From CAYRIY01 sp964424335 (GTDB lineage Bacteria > Bacillota > Limnochordia > DTU080 > RSA5), in NCBI GenBank assembly GCA_964424335.1, contig CAYRIY010000057.1, positions 1-23,497 on the forward strand: a stretch of DNA of 23,497 bases. Reading direction: 5' to 3'. The notes under the pieces are model-generated. The model did not search any database, had not been told where the DNA came from, and was given only the letters and a program-made list of their open reading frames with translations. The stretch's first letter is position 1. Each line of letters starts with the position of its first letter. Of this stretch, positions 7,239-14,829 are shown one piece after another. A program made the position numbers and the translations under genes.

Positions 7239-8165
7239 TCACTTCGCAAAGATGCTCAAACTCAATCGTCGGCTCAAGGAGGCAAGGAGCTCGACCCCGC
7301 CTACGCTGTTTCCGCGCGGATCGAGCGCCGGGCCGATCACGCCGATCCCCATCGAGCCCGGCACCACAGCCATGATCGCGCCGCTCACGCCGCTCTTTGC
7401 CGGGATGCCCACACGAATGGCGAACTCGCCCGACGCATTGTACATGCCGCACGTGACCAAAAAGGTGTTCACGGTGCGAACGACGTCGGCCGGCACGCCC
7501 ACGGCTTTGGCGAGCGCGGCCGGATGTGCGTAAAAGAGGGCCATTTGGGCAAGGCCGGTGCAACTCACTTCGAGCGAGCAAAGGGACAGGTAGAGTTCGA
7601 GCGCGACCTCGGGCTCGCCCCGCATGAGCTTCAACTCTTTCAAAAGGTGCGCGAGGGCGCGGTTTCGGTGCGCGGTGCTGCGTTCGCTCGCGAGCGCCTT
7701 TTGGTCGAGACGAACGGGTTCCGGGGCGCACAGTTCGCTTGCCGCCTTAAAGATTCGCTCCCATGCTTCCTCAGGCCCTAACTCGTCCACGAGCAGGCTG
7801 CAGACCGCGATCGCTCCTGCGTTGATCATGGGATTGAGCGGTTTGGATTCTGCTTCCTCCAAGCTGATGAGCGTGTTGAACGGATCTCCCGTCGGTTCCA
7901 TGCCGACGCGCTCAAAGACTGCATCCTCGCCAAAGAGGGCGAGCGCCAAGGTGAGCGAGAGGGTCTTGGCTACACTTTGAAGCGTAAACGGGGGATCGAC
8001 GTCACCCGCGACGATGCGTTCCCCCGAGGGAAGCGCAATGGCAACGCCGAGCCGCTCGGGGTTTGCCGAGGCAAGCTCCGGAATGTACGTGACGACGCGC
8101 CCGCGCTTCGTGGCGGCCCGTCCAATCTCGAGCGCCTCCGTGAGCGCGGCTTTTAGATCATTCAT
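7239..8165 (-). CDS. glsA: Glutaminase A
   Basis: A 308-residue protein matching the usual length of bacterial glutaminase, which hydrolyses L-glutamine to L-glutamate and ammonia in the cytosol. It has the serine beta-lactamase-like fold with the SxxK motif QSVAK (Ser64, Lys67), the NPMINAGAI motif at 111-119, ASERSTAHRNRA, and the C-terminal GIPAKSGVSGAIMAVVPG segment. The start is ATG 8165, with GGAGG about ten bases upstream. The rsuA-type gene follows on the same strand. Confidence 0.96.
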   Translation of the reverse strand: MNDLKAALTEALEIGRAATKRGRVVTYIPELASANPERLGVAIALPSGERIVAGDVDPPFTLQSVAKTLSLTLALALFGEDAVFERVGMEPTGDPFNTLISLEEAESKPLNPMINAGAIAVCSLLVDELGPEEAWERIFKAASELCAPEPVRLDQKALASERSTAHRNRALAHLLKELKLMRGEPEVALELYLSLCSLEVSCTGLAQMALFYAHPAALAKAVGVPADVVRTVNTFLVTCGMYNASGEFAIRVGIPAKSGVSGAIMAVVPGSMGIGVIGPALDPRGNSVGGVELLASLSRRLSLSIFAK

Positions 8166-8209
8166 CCGTTCGATGCCTCCGCTTGCGATCGCAATAATCG
8201 GGCGAGCCG

Positions 8210-8234
8210 TTAGTCTACCTCGAGGCTAGTCTAA
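8210..8234. repeat. Short direct repeats flanking a palindrome upstream of glsA
   Basis: Two identical TAGTCTA heptamers (8211-8217 and 8227-8233) flank the perfect palindrome CCTCGAGG (8218-8225). The outer ends TTAG and CTAA are also complementary, so the element is close to an inverted repeat. It lies about 45-70 bases upstream of the glsA start, in the spacer shared with the small plus-strand gene at 8373, and could be an operator. Only this one copy was seen. Confidence 0.3.
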
Positions 8235-8372
8235 GGCGGGCTGAGCGATTCCATGCGAGGGGCGCATCATTCCCGAGTCAACGCGGCCACCGACTCTTGC
8301 CAGGACGCGTAAGTATCGGACGGTGAACGCTAGGCCATCGTAAGAACGGAAACCATGAGGGGGAATCGACCA

Positions 8373-8657
8373 TTGGCACGCAAACGAAAGCCGCGGCGAT
8401 ATGAACCTGACGGCACGACGCTCTCATATGCAGTCCAATCGGACGGGGACCTACATGGGCCGCCGCCTGTAAACGCTTCTCCGATTCCAGGCAGTCCGTA
8501 TCCGGAGCGCCTGCCCGAAGAGCGCGCCCGCCTCGCACAGCACATGTACCGCCATCCCCACTCGCCTGAGGGGCTTACGACGATCCAGGCGCTCACCGCG
8601 ACGCGCCGTCCATCGAAAGGAGCCCCGCACGGGGATAAGCAGCAAGCGCCCGACTAA
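8373..8657 (+). CDS. Hypothetical small basic/proline-rich protein
   Basis: A possible 94-residue protein of unknown family. It starts MARKRKPRRYEPDG, a typical beginning for a small soluble protein. Pro, Arg and charged residues are common throughout (PYPERLPEERARLAQHMYRH). There is no signal peptide or membrane helix. I prefer TTG 8373 because AGGGGGA lies eight bases upstream; an ATG at 8355 in the same frame lacks a ribosome site. G or C is frequent in third codon positions in the second half, which supports coding. It is flanked by divergent glsA and convergent GH151-like gene. A competing minus-strand frame here looks less protein-like. No function can be proposed. Confidence 0.45.
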   Translation: MARKRKPRRYEPDGTTLSYAVQSDGDLHGPPPVNASPIPGSPYPERLPEERARLAQHMYRHPHSPEGLTTIQALTATRRPSKGAPHGDKQQAPD

Positions 8658-8687
8658 GGGATTCGCTGCTCGTCCCCCGTCCAGCGG

Positions 8688-10655
8688 CTACTCGAAGACG
8701 ACCATCGCGTGGCCTTCGATCTTCGGAATGGTCACGCGAGCCCGGTTATCCGTAAAGTCAAAGTCGAGGGCAGTCCCTTCGGGCGCCAAATAAACGCGGG
8801 TCGGAGCCTTGTCGAGGCAGAGCTCGACGGCAACGTCAAAGATCGGCAGTCGCTCCACGACCAGTTGGAGCCTTGTGTAGCGCGGCTCGGGGATGTAGTG
8901 GAGCACATGTACCACCGTGCGGCCTTCGCTTGGTTGACGCATGACCGAAATCTGCGCCGTACTCGGCGCGTTCGACCGAATGATCGGGTCGGGCAGCAAC
9001 AAGGAGACGGCGCCTAGCAGCATTTGCCGGACTGCTTCGGCGCCGTGGGTCCCGTAACTTGAGAACACGGGATGCGCGAAGTAGATGCACGATCCGGACC
9101 GCACCACGGCGGGATCCTCGGTCGGGCGCTCCGCAGGCGCGTGGGCGTGCGATGTGAAGTGTTCCCACGTGCGGTTGAAGTACGGTTTCCAGACGCGTGC
9201 CAGCGCCTGGCCGTCCTCGATGGCAACTTTCAGCCCGCGGTCGTACATCACGTGCTGCGTCGGGCGGACCCCGGACGCCAACGGGCCGAGCGCCTCGACG
9301 TAGTCGGGCGAGTATTCGAGGTCGCCAATGAGGCGCACGCCGAGCTCAGGCAGGACAAAGCCGCTCCCGTCGGGCGCGAGCCCCGATCGATGGGACGCAA
9401 GGATCTTGCCGCCGCTCTTCACGAACGCACGGACTTTCTCCAGGTTCTCCTTGTCCAGCGCGATCTTATCGGGTAGGACAAGGAGCTTGTAGCGCTCCCA
9501 CGGCATGTGGAAATCGACGATGTCAAACTGGTAGTGTGCCTCTTGAAGGAGCCTCAGCGCGCCGCGGGCCGAGCTGTCGACTCGGCCGTCCTCAAGACCG
9601 AGGGCCTCAGGAGTCACCACGGCGATCTCTGCTGCAGCGACGGCGTCGACGCACCAGGGTTCTTTGGCGGCAACGCTTTGGTAGACCGGCTTTACAAGGT
9701 CGTAGGTCGCTTGGTCGACTCGCCCGGTAGGATGGAGTTGATCGCCAATCGAGCAGCGGCCCCCGTAGGCGAGCGCCGCAAAGCAGTCGTACTCCAAGGC
9801 TACTTGAGGCTTAAACCCGCCGAAGTCGGCCCAGGACTTTTGAAACTTGCCGGTCATTCCCAAAAACTCAAGTCCCAAGTTGCGCGCGTAGCGGGCCGTG
9901 AGGGGGAAGTGGTCGTAGCCCCAGCCTCCTGTGGGGAGCGATTCGAGCTCGAGGTGAGTATATGCCTCGAGGCGGCTGCGAAAAGCGGGCCCTACGTGCC
10001 CGGAGTTGTAGAAAATCGTGCACTCCTTGTTGTATTGCCGGACGATCTCCGTCTGGCGGCGGCAGTACTCGTCGACGACGCGGCGGGACCAGATCTTTCT
10101 CTGATCGGCGTCGTTAGGATCCAATCCGTCCTCGCGCATGCCCTTGAGGCAGTGGGAGCAGCAACAATCTCTCTGCGAAATAATGTCGAAAAAGAGCCCG
10201 TCGACGTCGAACCGCTCGAGAACTTCTTTGGTGAACTCGAACACGTAGTCGATGTACGGCGAGTTGAGGCATAGCTTTCGCCAGCCCGCTTTCAAGGGAC
10301 CTGCGCCGTGGCGCTTTCCCTCGGGGTCGACTTCGATGTACTCGGGATGCTTTTGAGCCATGTGTTCGTCGTAGCCTACCGTGATGTAAATCGGCGCGCG
10401 AATGCCTCGCTTGTGCAGCGCCTCGATCTGTTCTCCGAGCAAATCCCGGGTGAGGCCGGGGTGCCGGGCATCCGAGAACTTGGTGTCGCGGTAGTAGATC
10501 ATTCCGTGATGGCAGCGGGCAAAAACCGTCACCGAGTCGACCGCGGCCTCCGCCATCGTCGCCGCGAACGCCTCGGGGTCAAACTCACTCCCGACGCCGG
10601 GAATGTGTTCAGAGGTGTGAAAGTCGAGATGGATCTGGCGAAATCGAAGCCCCAT
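8688..10655 (-). CDS. Putative alpha-L-fucosidase (GH151-like, GHL6 / beta-galactosidase trimerisation-type fold)
   Basis: A 655-residue cytoplasmic glycoside hydrolase without a signal peptide. The N-terminal barrel begins RFRQIHLDFHTSEHIPG and contains YITVGYDEH, then VDGLFFDII followed by the Cys-rich loop DCCCSHC. These are typical of the hypothetical glycosyl hydrolase 6 group, to which I believe the GH151 alpha-L-fucosidases belong. A glutamine-amidotransferase-like trimerisation domain follows (LLVLPDKIALDKENLEKVRAFVKSGGKILASHRSG), then a C-terminal beta domain. The family call is from remembered motifs; the fucose specificity is an inference from nearby fucU, lactonase and SDR genes. 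ATG 10655 has GAGGAG ten bases upstream and lies 25 bases after the SDR gene, so the two form an operon. Confidence 0.7.
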   Translation of the reverse strand: MGLRFRQIHLDFHTSEHIPGVGSEFDPEAFAATMAEAAVDSVTVFARCHHGMIYYRDTKFSDARHPGLTRDLLGEQIEALHKRGIRAPIYITVGYDEHMAQKHPEYIEVDPEGKRHGAGPLKAGWRKLCLNSPYIDYVFEFTKEVLERFDVDGLFFDIISQRDCCCSHCLKGMREDGLDPNDADQRKIWSRRVVDEYCRRQTEIVRQYNKECTIFYNSGHVGPAFRSRLEAYTHLELESLPTGGWGYDHFPLTARYARNLGLEFLGMTGKFQKSWADFGGFKPQVALEYDCFAALAYGGRCSIGDQLHPTGRVDQATYDLVKPVYQSVAAKEPWCVDAVAAAEIAVVTPEALGLEDGRVDSSARGALRLLQEAHYQFDIVDFHMPWERYKLLVLPDKIALDKENLEKVRAFVKSGGKILASHRSGLAPDGSGFVLPELGVRLIGDLEYSPDYVEALGPLASGVRPTQHVMYDRGLKVAIEDGQALARVWKPYFNRTWEHFTSHAHAPAERPTEDPAVVRSGSCIYFAHPVFSSYGTHGAEAVRQMLLGAVSLLLPDPIIRSNAPSTAQISVMRQPSEGRTVVHVLHYIPEPRYTRLQLVVERLPIFDVAVELCLDKAPTRVYLAPEGTALDFDFTDNRARVTIPKIEGHAMVVFE

Positions 10656-10680
10656 TTACTGTTGACTCCTCTCCGCTTTC

Positions 10681-11454
10681 TTACGCCATTTTGCCGGACG
10701 CCACACCGCCGTCGATGGTAAGGTCGGCGCCCGTCATGAACTTTGATTCGTCCGAAGCGAGGTATAGTGCCGCATACGCCACATCTTCAGGCCTTCCAAG
10801 CTCTCCTGTAAGCTGTCTCGCTTTGATGCCTTCGAGTGCCTTCTCAGGATCGCTGTAGGAGCGCTTGAGGTAGCTCTCGACGAACGGCGTGTAGATCGTG
10901 CCGGGGCAAATTGCGTTTACTCGGATGTTGTACGGGGCGTAGTCGACCGCCATGGACCTGGTGAGCGACAAGATCCCACCCTTGGCCGCCGTATAGACCG
11001 CACGTTTTTGGAGGCCGATGTGGGCGATCGTCGACGACATGTTGATGATGACGCCCGACCTTCGTTCCAACATTTGCGGAATCGTGTACTTGGAAACCAA
11101 GAAGACGCCCCGCAAATGCACGTTGATCACGCGGTCCCAGTCGTCGACTTCCGTCTCGTGGAGTGTGCCAACGTGACCGATCCCTGCATTGTTGAAGAGG
11201 ATGTCGATATGACCGAGCGCCCCAAGCGCGCCTTCCACCATCGACCGGGCGCTGTCAGGGTCGGAGACGTCTCCGCTTACTGCCGCCGCGCCGCCTCCCT
11301 GCTGTTTGATCATATCCACGGTTTCAAGAGCCGCGCTTTCATTTAAGTCCGCGACCGCGACCGTAGCGCCTTCCCGGGCAAACAGCAGCGCCGTAGCACG
11401 CCCGATCCCGGAGCCTGCGCCCGTGATGAGTGCGGTTCGATCCTTGAGTCTCAT
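10681..11454 (-). CDS. SDR-family dehydrogenase, possible L-fucose or 2-keto-3-deoxy-fuconate dehydrogenase
   Basis: A 257-residue classical short-chain dehydrogenase. The cofactor motif TGAGSGIG is at 11-18, with Asp36 after the second strand (VAVADLN) favouring NAD. NNAG is at 88-91. The catalytic residues are Ser141, Tyr154 and Lys158 (YTAAK), and ICPGTIYTPF and the C-terminal LTIDGG are present. The role is inferred from context: it leads the operon with the GH151-like gene and lies near fucU and a lactonase. It could oxidise L-fucose to its lactone or act later on 2-keto-3-deoxy-L-fuconate. ATG 11454 has GAGGTG six bases upstream; the frame stays open for 209 more codons upstream, but that part is antisense to cwlD and not SDR-like. 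Confidence 0.85.
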   Translation of the reverse strand: MRLKDRTALITGAGSGIGRATALLFAREGATVAVADLNESAALETVDMIKQQGGGAAAVSGDVSDPDSARSMVEGALGALGHIDILFNNAGIGHVGTLHETEVDDWDRVINVHLRGVFLVSKYTIPQMLERRSGVIINMSSTIAHIGLQKRAVYTAAKGGILSLTRSMAVDYAPYNIRVNAICPGTIYTPFVESYLKRSYSDPEKALEGIKARQLTGELGRPEDVAYAALYLASDESKFMTGADLTIDGGVASGKMA

Positions 11455-11667
11455 GTCAACACCTCGTAGTTCTGCCACTTGGCCGCAGTATGGTCTTCCT
11501 CTAATTTTTGGACTCTTCGACAGCGCCTGGGTGATACCTCGTCGCAAGAAGGCGCCCGTAAAACCTCTTCCAGGCGAAACATATCGACCTTTCGCTCTGG
11601 AGTAGAGTTGCAATGGGTCGCAAGGCGCGGACGCGTGCCCGACAGATTTTTCAAAGGGGATATCGCC

Positions 11668-12375
11668 GTGGGGTACGTCTGGTTTGGATGTCTTCGACTG
11701 CGCTCGCTGATCGTGGTCACCTGCGCGGTCGTCGCCCTGGTCTCCGGCGTCGTGTACTCGGCCCGGGGCCTCGGTCGTCCCGCCCAGTCCGGGCCGCTCG
11801 CAGGATACACGATCGCTGTCGACGCCGGACACGGGGGAAGCGACCGCGGAGCGTGCTACATGTCGACGGGGCTGATTGAAAAAGAGATCAACTTGGACGT
11901 GGCAAATCGCATAGAAGCGCTCTTGGGAAGTCTCGGCGCCCGCGTGATTCAGATTCGAAGCGACGACACCTTCGTCGAACTCGACCGCCGCTCTGAAATA
12001 GCAAACGAGGCTGGGGCGGACCTCTTGGTCAGCATTCACGTTAACCGCATACCAGGCCACCCCGAGTGTTTCGGCGCTCAAACCTTTTACTTTCCGGGAA
12101 GGGAAACGTCGCAGCGCCTGGCAACGTTGCTACAGGAAGAGCTGGTCGCCATCGATCCGGACAACTACCGCAGGCCGCTTCCCGGCGAATACCGTATCTT
12201 GAGGTTGGCAAAGATGCCGGCGTCGATCGTCGAGATTGGCTTTATGACCAACGAGAGGGATCGGGCGCTCCTGGCAACGCCTGAATACCGAGAGCGCGCC
12301 GCCGCCGCGGTCGTCAAAGCGATCGTCCGCTTCTTGGGGGAAGCCGGGTCGCCGACTTCGCCAAGGATCGGCTGA
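11668..12375 (+). CDS. cwlD: CwlD-type N-acetylmuramoyl-L-alanine amidase (germination-specific)
   Basis: A 235-residue zinc amidase of the Amidase_3 family, close to CwlD in length. In spore-formers CwlD removes stem peptides as the first step of muramic-delta-lactam formation in the spore cortex. Residues about 13-33 are a signal or membrane anchor. Zinc ligands are visible as His55 (DAGHGGSD), Glu71 (LIEKEINL) and His124 (SIHVN); the catalytic Glu189 lies in VEIGFMTN. GTG 11668 is chosen for its AGGGGA ribosome site seven bases upstream. The 213-base divergent spacer to the SDR gene should hold its promoter. I looked for sigma-E and sigma-G motifs there and found none I would defend. Confidence 0.92.
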   Translation: MGYVWFGCLRLRSLIVVTCAVVALVSGVVYSARGLGRPAQSGPLAGYTIAVDAGHGGSDRGACYMSTGLIEKEINLDVANRIEALLGSLGARVIQIRSDDTFVELDRRSEIANEAGADLLVSIHVNRIPGHPECFGAQTFYFPGRETSQRLATLLQEELVAIDPDNYRRPLPGEYRILRLAKMPASIVEIGFMTNERDRALLATPEYRERAAAAVVKAIVRFLGEAGSPTSPRIG

Positions 12376-12498
12376 CTATGGCAAAGGGCTCGTATTTTGC
12401 CCTCGCATATCTCGAAAGTTCCTTGGCACGAGCGGGCAAAGTGTGCGACGATAATCGATAGGCGAGGTGCATCCCTCGAGCCGATTGGAGTGAAGCAT

Positions 12499-12891
12499 GT
12501 GCTCGTTTTCTTGTTCCTGCTGTTTGTCGCGCTCCCGGTGATCGAGCTCGCGCTCTTGATCGAGGTGGGGCGGCACATAGGCACCGCAGCGACGATCGGC
12601 CTCGTGCTGGGCACAGGGATTTTCGGAGCAGTAGCGGTCCGCACCCAAGGTTTATCCGTCGTGAGGCGGATCCAAAGCGACCTGAACCGGGGACAAGTTC
12701 CCGCAGAAGGCCTGATCGACGGGGTCATGGTGTTCGCCGGCGGGGTGTTGCTGCTCGCGCCGGGATTGCTGACCGATATTCTTGGGATCGTCCTGGTCAT
12801 TCCCGTCACGAGGCGAGCGATCAAGCTCGGTCTGCGAAGGCTGCTGGAGCGCTGGATCAGGCAGGGGACGTTCCGCGTGTACCTCAGGTAG
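12499..12891 (+). CDS. fxsA: FxsA-family membrane protein
   Basis: A 130-residue inner-membrane protein of the FxsA family, named for suppression of phage T7 F-exclusion in E. coli; its molecular role is unclear. A first membrane segment (LVFLFLLFVALPVIELALL) is followed by a short GRHIGTAATIGLVLGTGIFGA segment and a third around GGVLLLAPGLLTDILGIVLVIP, a family hallmark. The C-terminus is basic and amphipathic. The preferred start is GTG 12499, with GGAG eight bases upstream; GTG 12490 in the same frame has no ribosome site because it overlaps that GGAG. It follows cwlD after 123 bases on the same strand. Confidence 0.9.
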   Translation: MLVFLFLLFVALPVIELALLIEVGRHIGTAATIGLVLGTGIFGAVAVRTQGLSVVRRIQSDLNRGQVPAEGLIDGVMVFAGGVLLLAPGLLTDILGIVLVIPVTRRAIKLGLRRLLERWIRQGTFRVYLR

Positions 12892-12980
12892 CGCATGACG
12901 AGTAGCATACGCAAAGATCGCTCAAACGGTCGCCCCGGCGTGGCTCTTTCGGCAAGGGCGCATTGCCGTGGGCGTCGAAC

Positions 12981-13130
12981 ATGTACCTGTGGACACAGAT
13001 TTTTCGTCCCTACGACCATACCAGGCTTGTGACGCCGCTTGCCCACTTTGGTCATGTCTTTGTTCCTATAGGATTGGATTGGTGCGGGCAGCGAACGTCG
13101 TGCGACCAAGCTGGTACTACCCAGAGGTGA
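12981..13130 (+). CDS. Possible 49-residue upstream ORF or leader peptide of uxaE
   Basis: A short frame beginning MYLWTQIFRPYDH and rich in aromatic residues and His ends with a TGA at 13128-13130. That stop lies within the uxaE ribosome site (AGAGGTGA), seven bases before the TTG start, the arrangement expected for translational coupling. The ATG itself has only a weak GGGCG upstream. It matches no family I know and may be chance. Confidence 0.2.
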   Translation: MYLWTQIFRPYDHTRLVTPLAHFGHVFVPIGLDWCGQRTSCDQAGTTQR

Positions 13131-13136
13131 GCTTTT

Positions 13137-14693
13137 TTGAGCGAGCAGTTGGCCAACTTATTTAGCGGTGACGGTGATTCCCGCCGAGGCTCAAACGAAC
13201 GGGTCTCCCAAGAGCTTTCTGAGCTTAGCGGGGTGCAGATTTTTCCGCATTCGGTCGATGTTGAGCAAAACAGTCTCTTTTTTCTTGGGCGCGCGGGCGA
13301 TCTCAAGGTCGGGGTGATCAGCCAGGACCGGCAAGTGCTCGACGGGTTTCGGGGGGAGACCTCCACGATCGATATCGGCGGCGCCGCGTTTACCTTGCTC
13401 CTTGGACCTGCGTCCCACGAAAACGCCGTAGCGCTGCGGCGCATCTTGACATATCTCGCCCCGCGCCCGCTCGGTCTTGAAAAGTCGATCGGCTGCGGCG
13501 ATCGGCTGGGGTTTGCCACGCCCGGACACGTAAAGGCTCTCGAGAGCTTCTCCGAAGAGCGGGCGGTGATGGCCCTGATTCCCGCGCAGCAGTCGATTAG
13601 GGAGAATGCAAGGACGGGCCGTACGCCAAGGCAAGTGCTCGACGAGGCGATGTGGGGCGTGTTCCGCTCAGGGTGGCGGCACGGCTACGGCGCTGACGCC
13701 GACCACCTCAAGACGCCTGAGGACATCGATTCGTGCATCGAAGCGGGGTTCACGTTTTTTACGATCGATCCGGGCGAGCACGTCGACAACCAGGCCGAGC
13801 GTTACACGTCTTCCGAGCTCCAGGAGCGAGTCGGGGCGCTGCCGTGGGACGCCCTCGAAACGAACTTGGCGGACGTCAAGAGCCGTCTATTGGGACGTCC
13901 GGTCGATTTGGGAACCATGTCGATCACGCTCGACGAGGAGTCGCTCTACCGGGCGCTCGTCAAGTACGGCAGGGCGGTTGCGCACGTGGTGAGGCTCTAC
14001 CGCCATATCGTGGATAACATCGGAGATCGCCCATTTGAACTGGAAGTGAGCGTCGACGAGACCGAGAGCGTCACCACGATCGAGGAACACATCTACGTCG
14101 CGAGCGAACTTGGACGACTCGGGGTCAAGTGGGTGAGCCTGGCGCCACGCTACGTCGGCGATTTTGAAAAGGGCGTCGACTACATAGGGGACCTTGGGGC
14201 GCTAAAGCACAACTTCGAGCAGCACTTTGCCGTATCCCAGGCATTTGGACCGTACAAGCTGAGCCTTCACTCGGGGTCGGACAAGTTCTCCGCGTATCCC
14301 GTGGCCCGAGCGGTCGCAGGCGATCTCGTTCACGTAAAGACTGCGGGGACCAGCTACTTGGAGGCCTTGCGAACCCTGGCGTCGCTCGACCCCGCACTGT
14401 TTCGCGAGATCTTTCGCTTCGCGCTGGGCCGCTACGAAACCGACCGAGCGACGTACCACGTGTCGGGCCGGGCCGATCGCACACCGCATTTGGAAGGCCT
14501 TGCGGACTGGGAGCTTCCCGAGCTGCTCGAGCACTTCGACGCCCGCCAGGTCCTGCACGTCACGTTCGGCTCCGTCTTAAACGAGCCCTCGCTTTCCGGA
14601 CCGTTTATCGAACGCGTGCGGGCAAGCGAGGAAGTGTACCACGAGACCGTGGCGACGCACTTCAAGAAGCACATCGCTCCCTTTGTCCAGTAG
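13137..14693 (+). CDS. uxaE: Tagaturonate epimerase UxaE
   Basis: A 518-residue protein of the UxaE family, known from Thermotoga, which interconverts D-tagaturonate and D-fructuronate in hexuronate catabolism. Family motifs are clear: GDRLGFATPGH (121-131), QQSIRENARTGRT (151-163), GADADHLK (185-192), FTIDPGEHVD (208-217), EVSVDETE (303-310), LHSGSDKFSAYP (377-388) and HVKTAGTSYLEAL (399-411). His and Asp residues in these motifs likely form the metal site. The N-terminus is roughly 30 residues longer than I recall for Thermotoga. TTG 13137 has AGAGGTGA just upstream. It is alone on the plus strand among fucose-related minus-strand genes, and no other hexuronate enzyme is in the window, so a related substrate cannot be excluded. 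Confidence 0.92.
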   Translation: MSEQLANLFSGDGDSRRGSNERVSQELSELSGVQIFPHSVDVEQNSLFFLGRAGDLKVGVISQDRQVLDGFRGETSTIDIGGAAFTLLLGPASHENAVALRRILTYLAPRPLGLEKSIGCGDRLGFATPGHVKALESFSEERAVMALIPAQQSIRENARTGRTPRQVLDEAMWGVFRSGWRHGYGADADHLKTPEDIDSCIEAGFTFFTIDPGEHVDNQAERYTSSELQERVGALPWDALETNLADVKSRLLGRPVDLGTMSITLDEESLYRALVKYGRAVAHVVRLYRHIVDNIGDRPFELEVSVDETESVTTIEEHIYVASELGRLGVKWVSLAPRYVGDFEKGVDYIGDLGALKHNFEQHFAVSQAFGPYKLSLHSGSDKFSAYPVARAVAGDLVHVKTAGTSYLEALRTLASLDPALFREIFRFALGRYETDRATYHVSGRADRTPHLEGLADWELPELLEHFDARQVLHVTFGSVLNEPSLSGPFIERVRASEEVYHETVATHFKKHIAPFVQ

Positions 14694-14725
14694 CCGCTGA
14701 CCGCTTCTTGAGTCGCAGGGCGCTT

Positions 14726-14802
14726 GTGAGGCTTGCAGCAAGCTGTCACGCCGGGACGCGCGTTTGGTAGAGCCGGAAGGCTCGAGCCTGCGCGTCCCGG
14801 CG
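14726..14802. terminator. Tandem hairpins between convergent uxaE and lactonase genes
   Basis: Two adjacent inverted repeats lie between the stops of uxaE and the lactonase. The first is GTGA-G-GCTTG / CAAGC-TG-TCAC (14726-14749). The second has perfect 13-base arms, CGCCGGGACGCGC (14749-14761) and its complement (14790-14802), enclosing a smaller GAGCC-GGAA-GGCTC hairpin with a GNRA-type loop (14770-14783). Placement suggests a bidirectional terminator or 3' stabiliser. Neither side has a real T tract, so intrinsic termination is uncertain. Confidence 0.5.
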
Positions 14803-14829
14803 AATTAACCTTGACTTGAAAACCGGTCG

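Noticed and set aside
8183..8194. Palindrome TTGCGATCGCAA, with GCGATCGC also at 3-10 and 500-507, as a HIP1-like dispersed element
   Set aside because: Only three GCGATCGC copies were noticed in the window, well below the density that would suggest a functional dispersed repeat.
9507..10274. 255-codon plus-strand open frame
   Set aside because: It is antisense to the GH151-like gene, whose motifs are clear; long antisense frames are common in GC-rich coding DNA.
11455..11667. Sigma-E or sigma-G promoter for cwlD (GAAACATATCGA near 11578)
   Set aside because: CATAT resembles part of a sigma-E -10 element but the rest and the -35 region do not fit.
10681..12081. 466-codon open frame with the SDR at its C-terminal end
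   Set aside because: The first 209 codons are antisense to cwlD, have no SDR or other domain character, and a good ribosome site marks ATG 11454.
12165..13109. 314-codon minus-strand open frame
   Set aside because: It lies opposite cwlD and fxsA, is rich in Arg, Ser, Thr and Pro, and has no recognisable domain.
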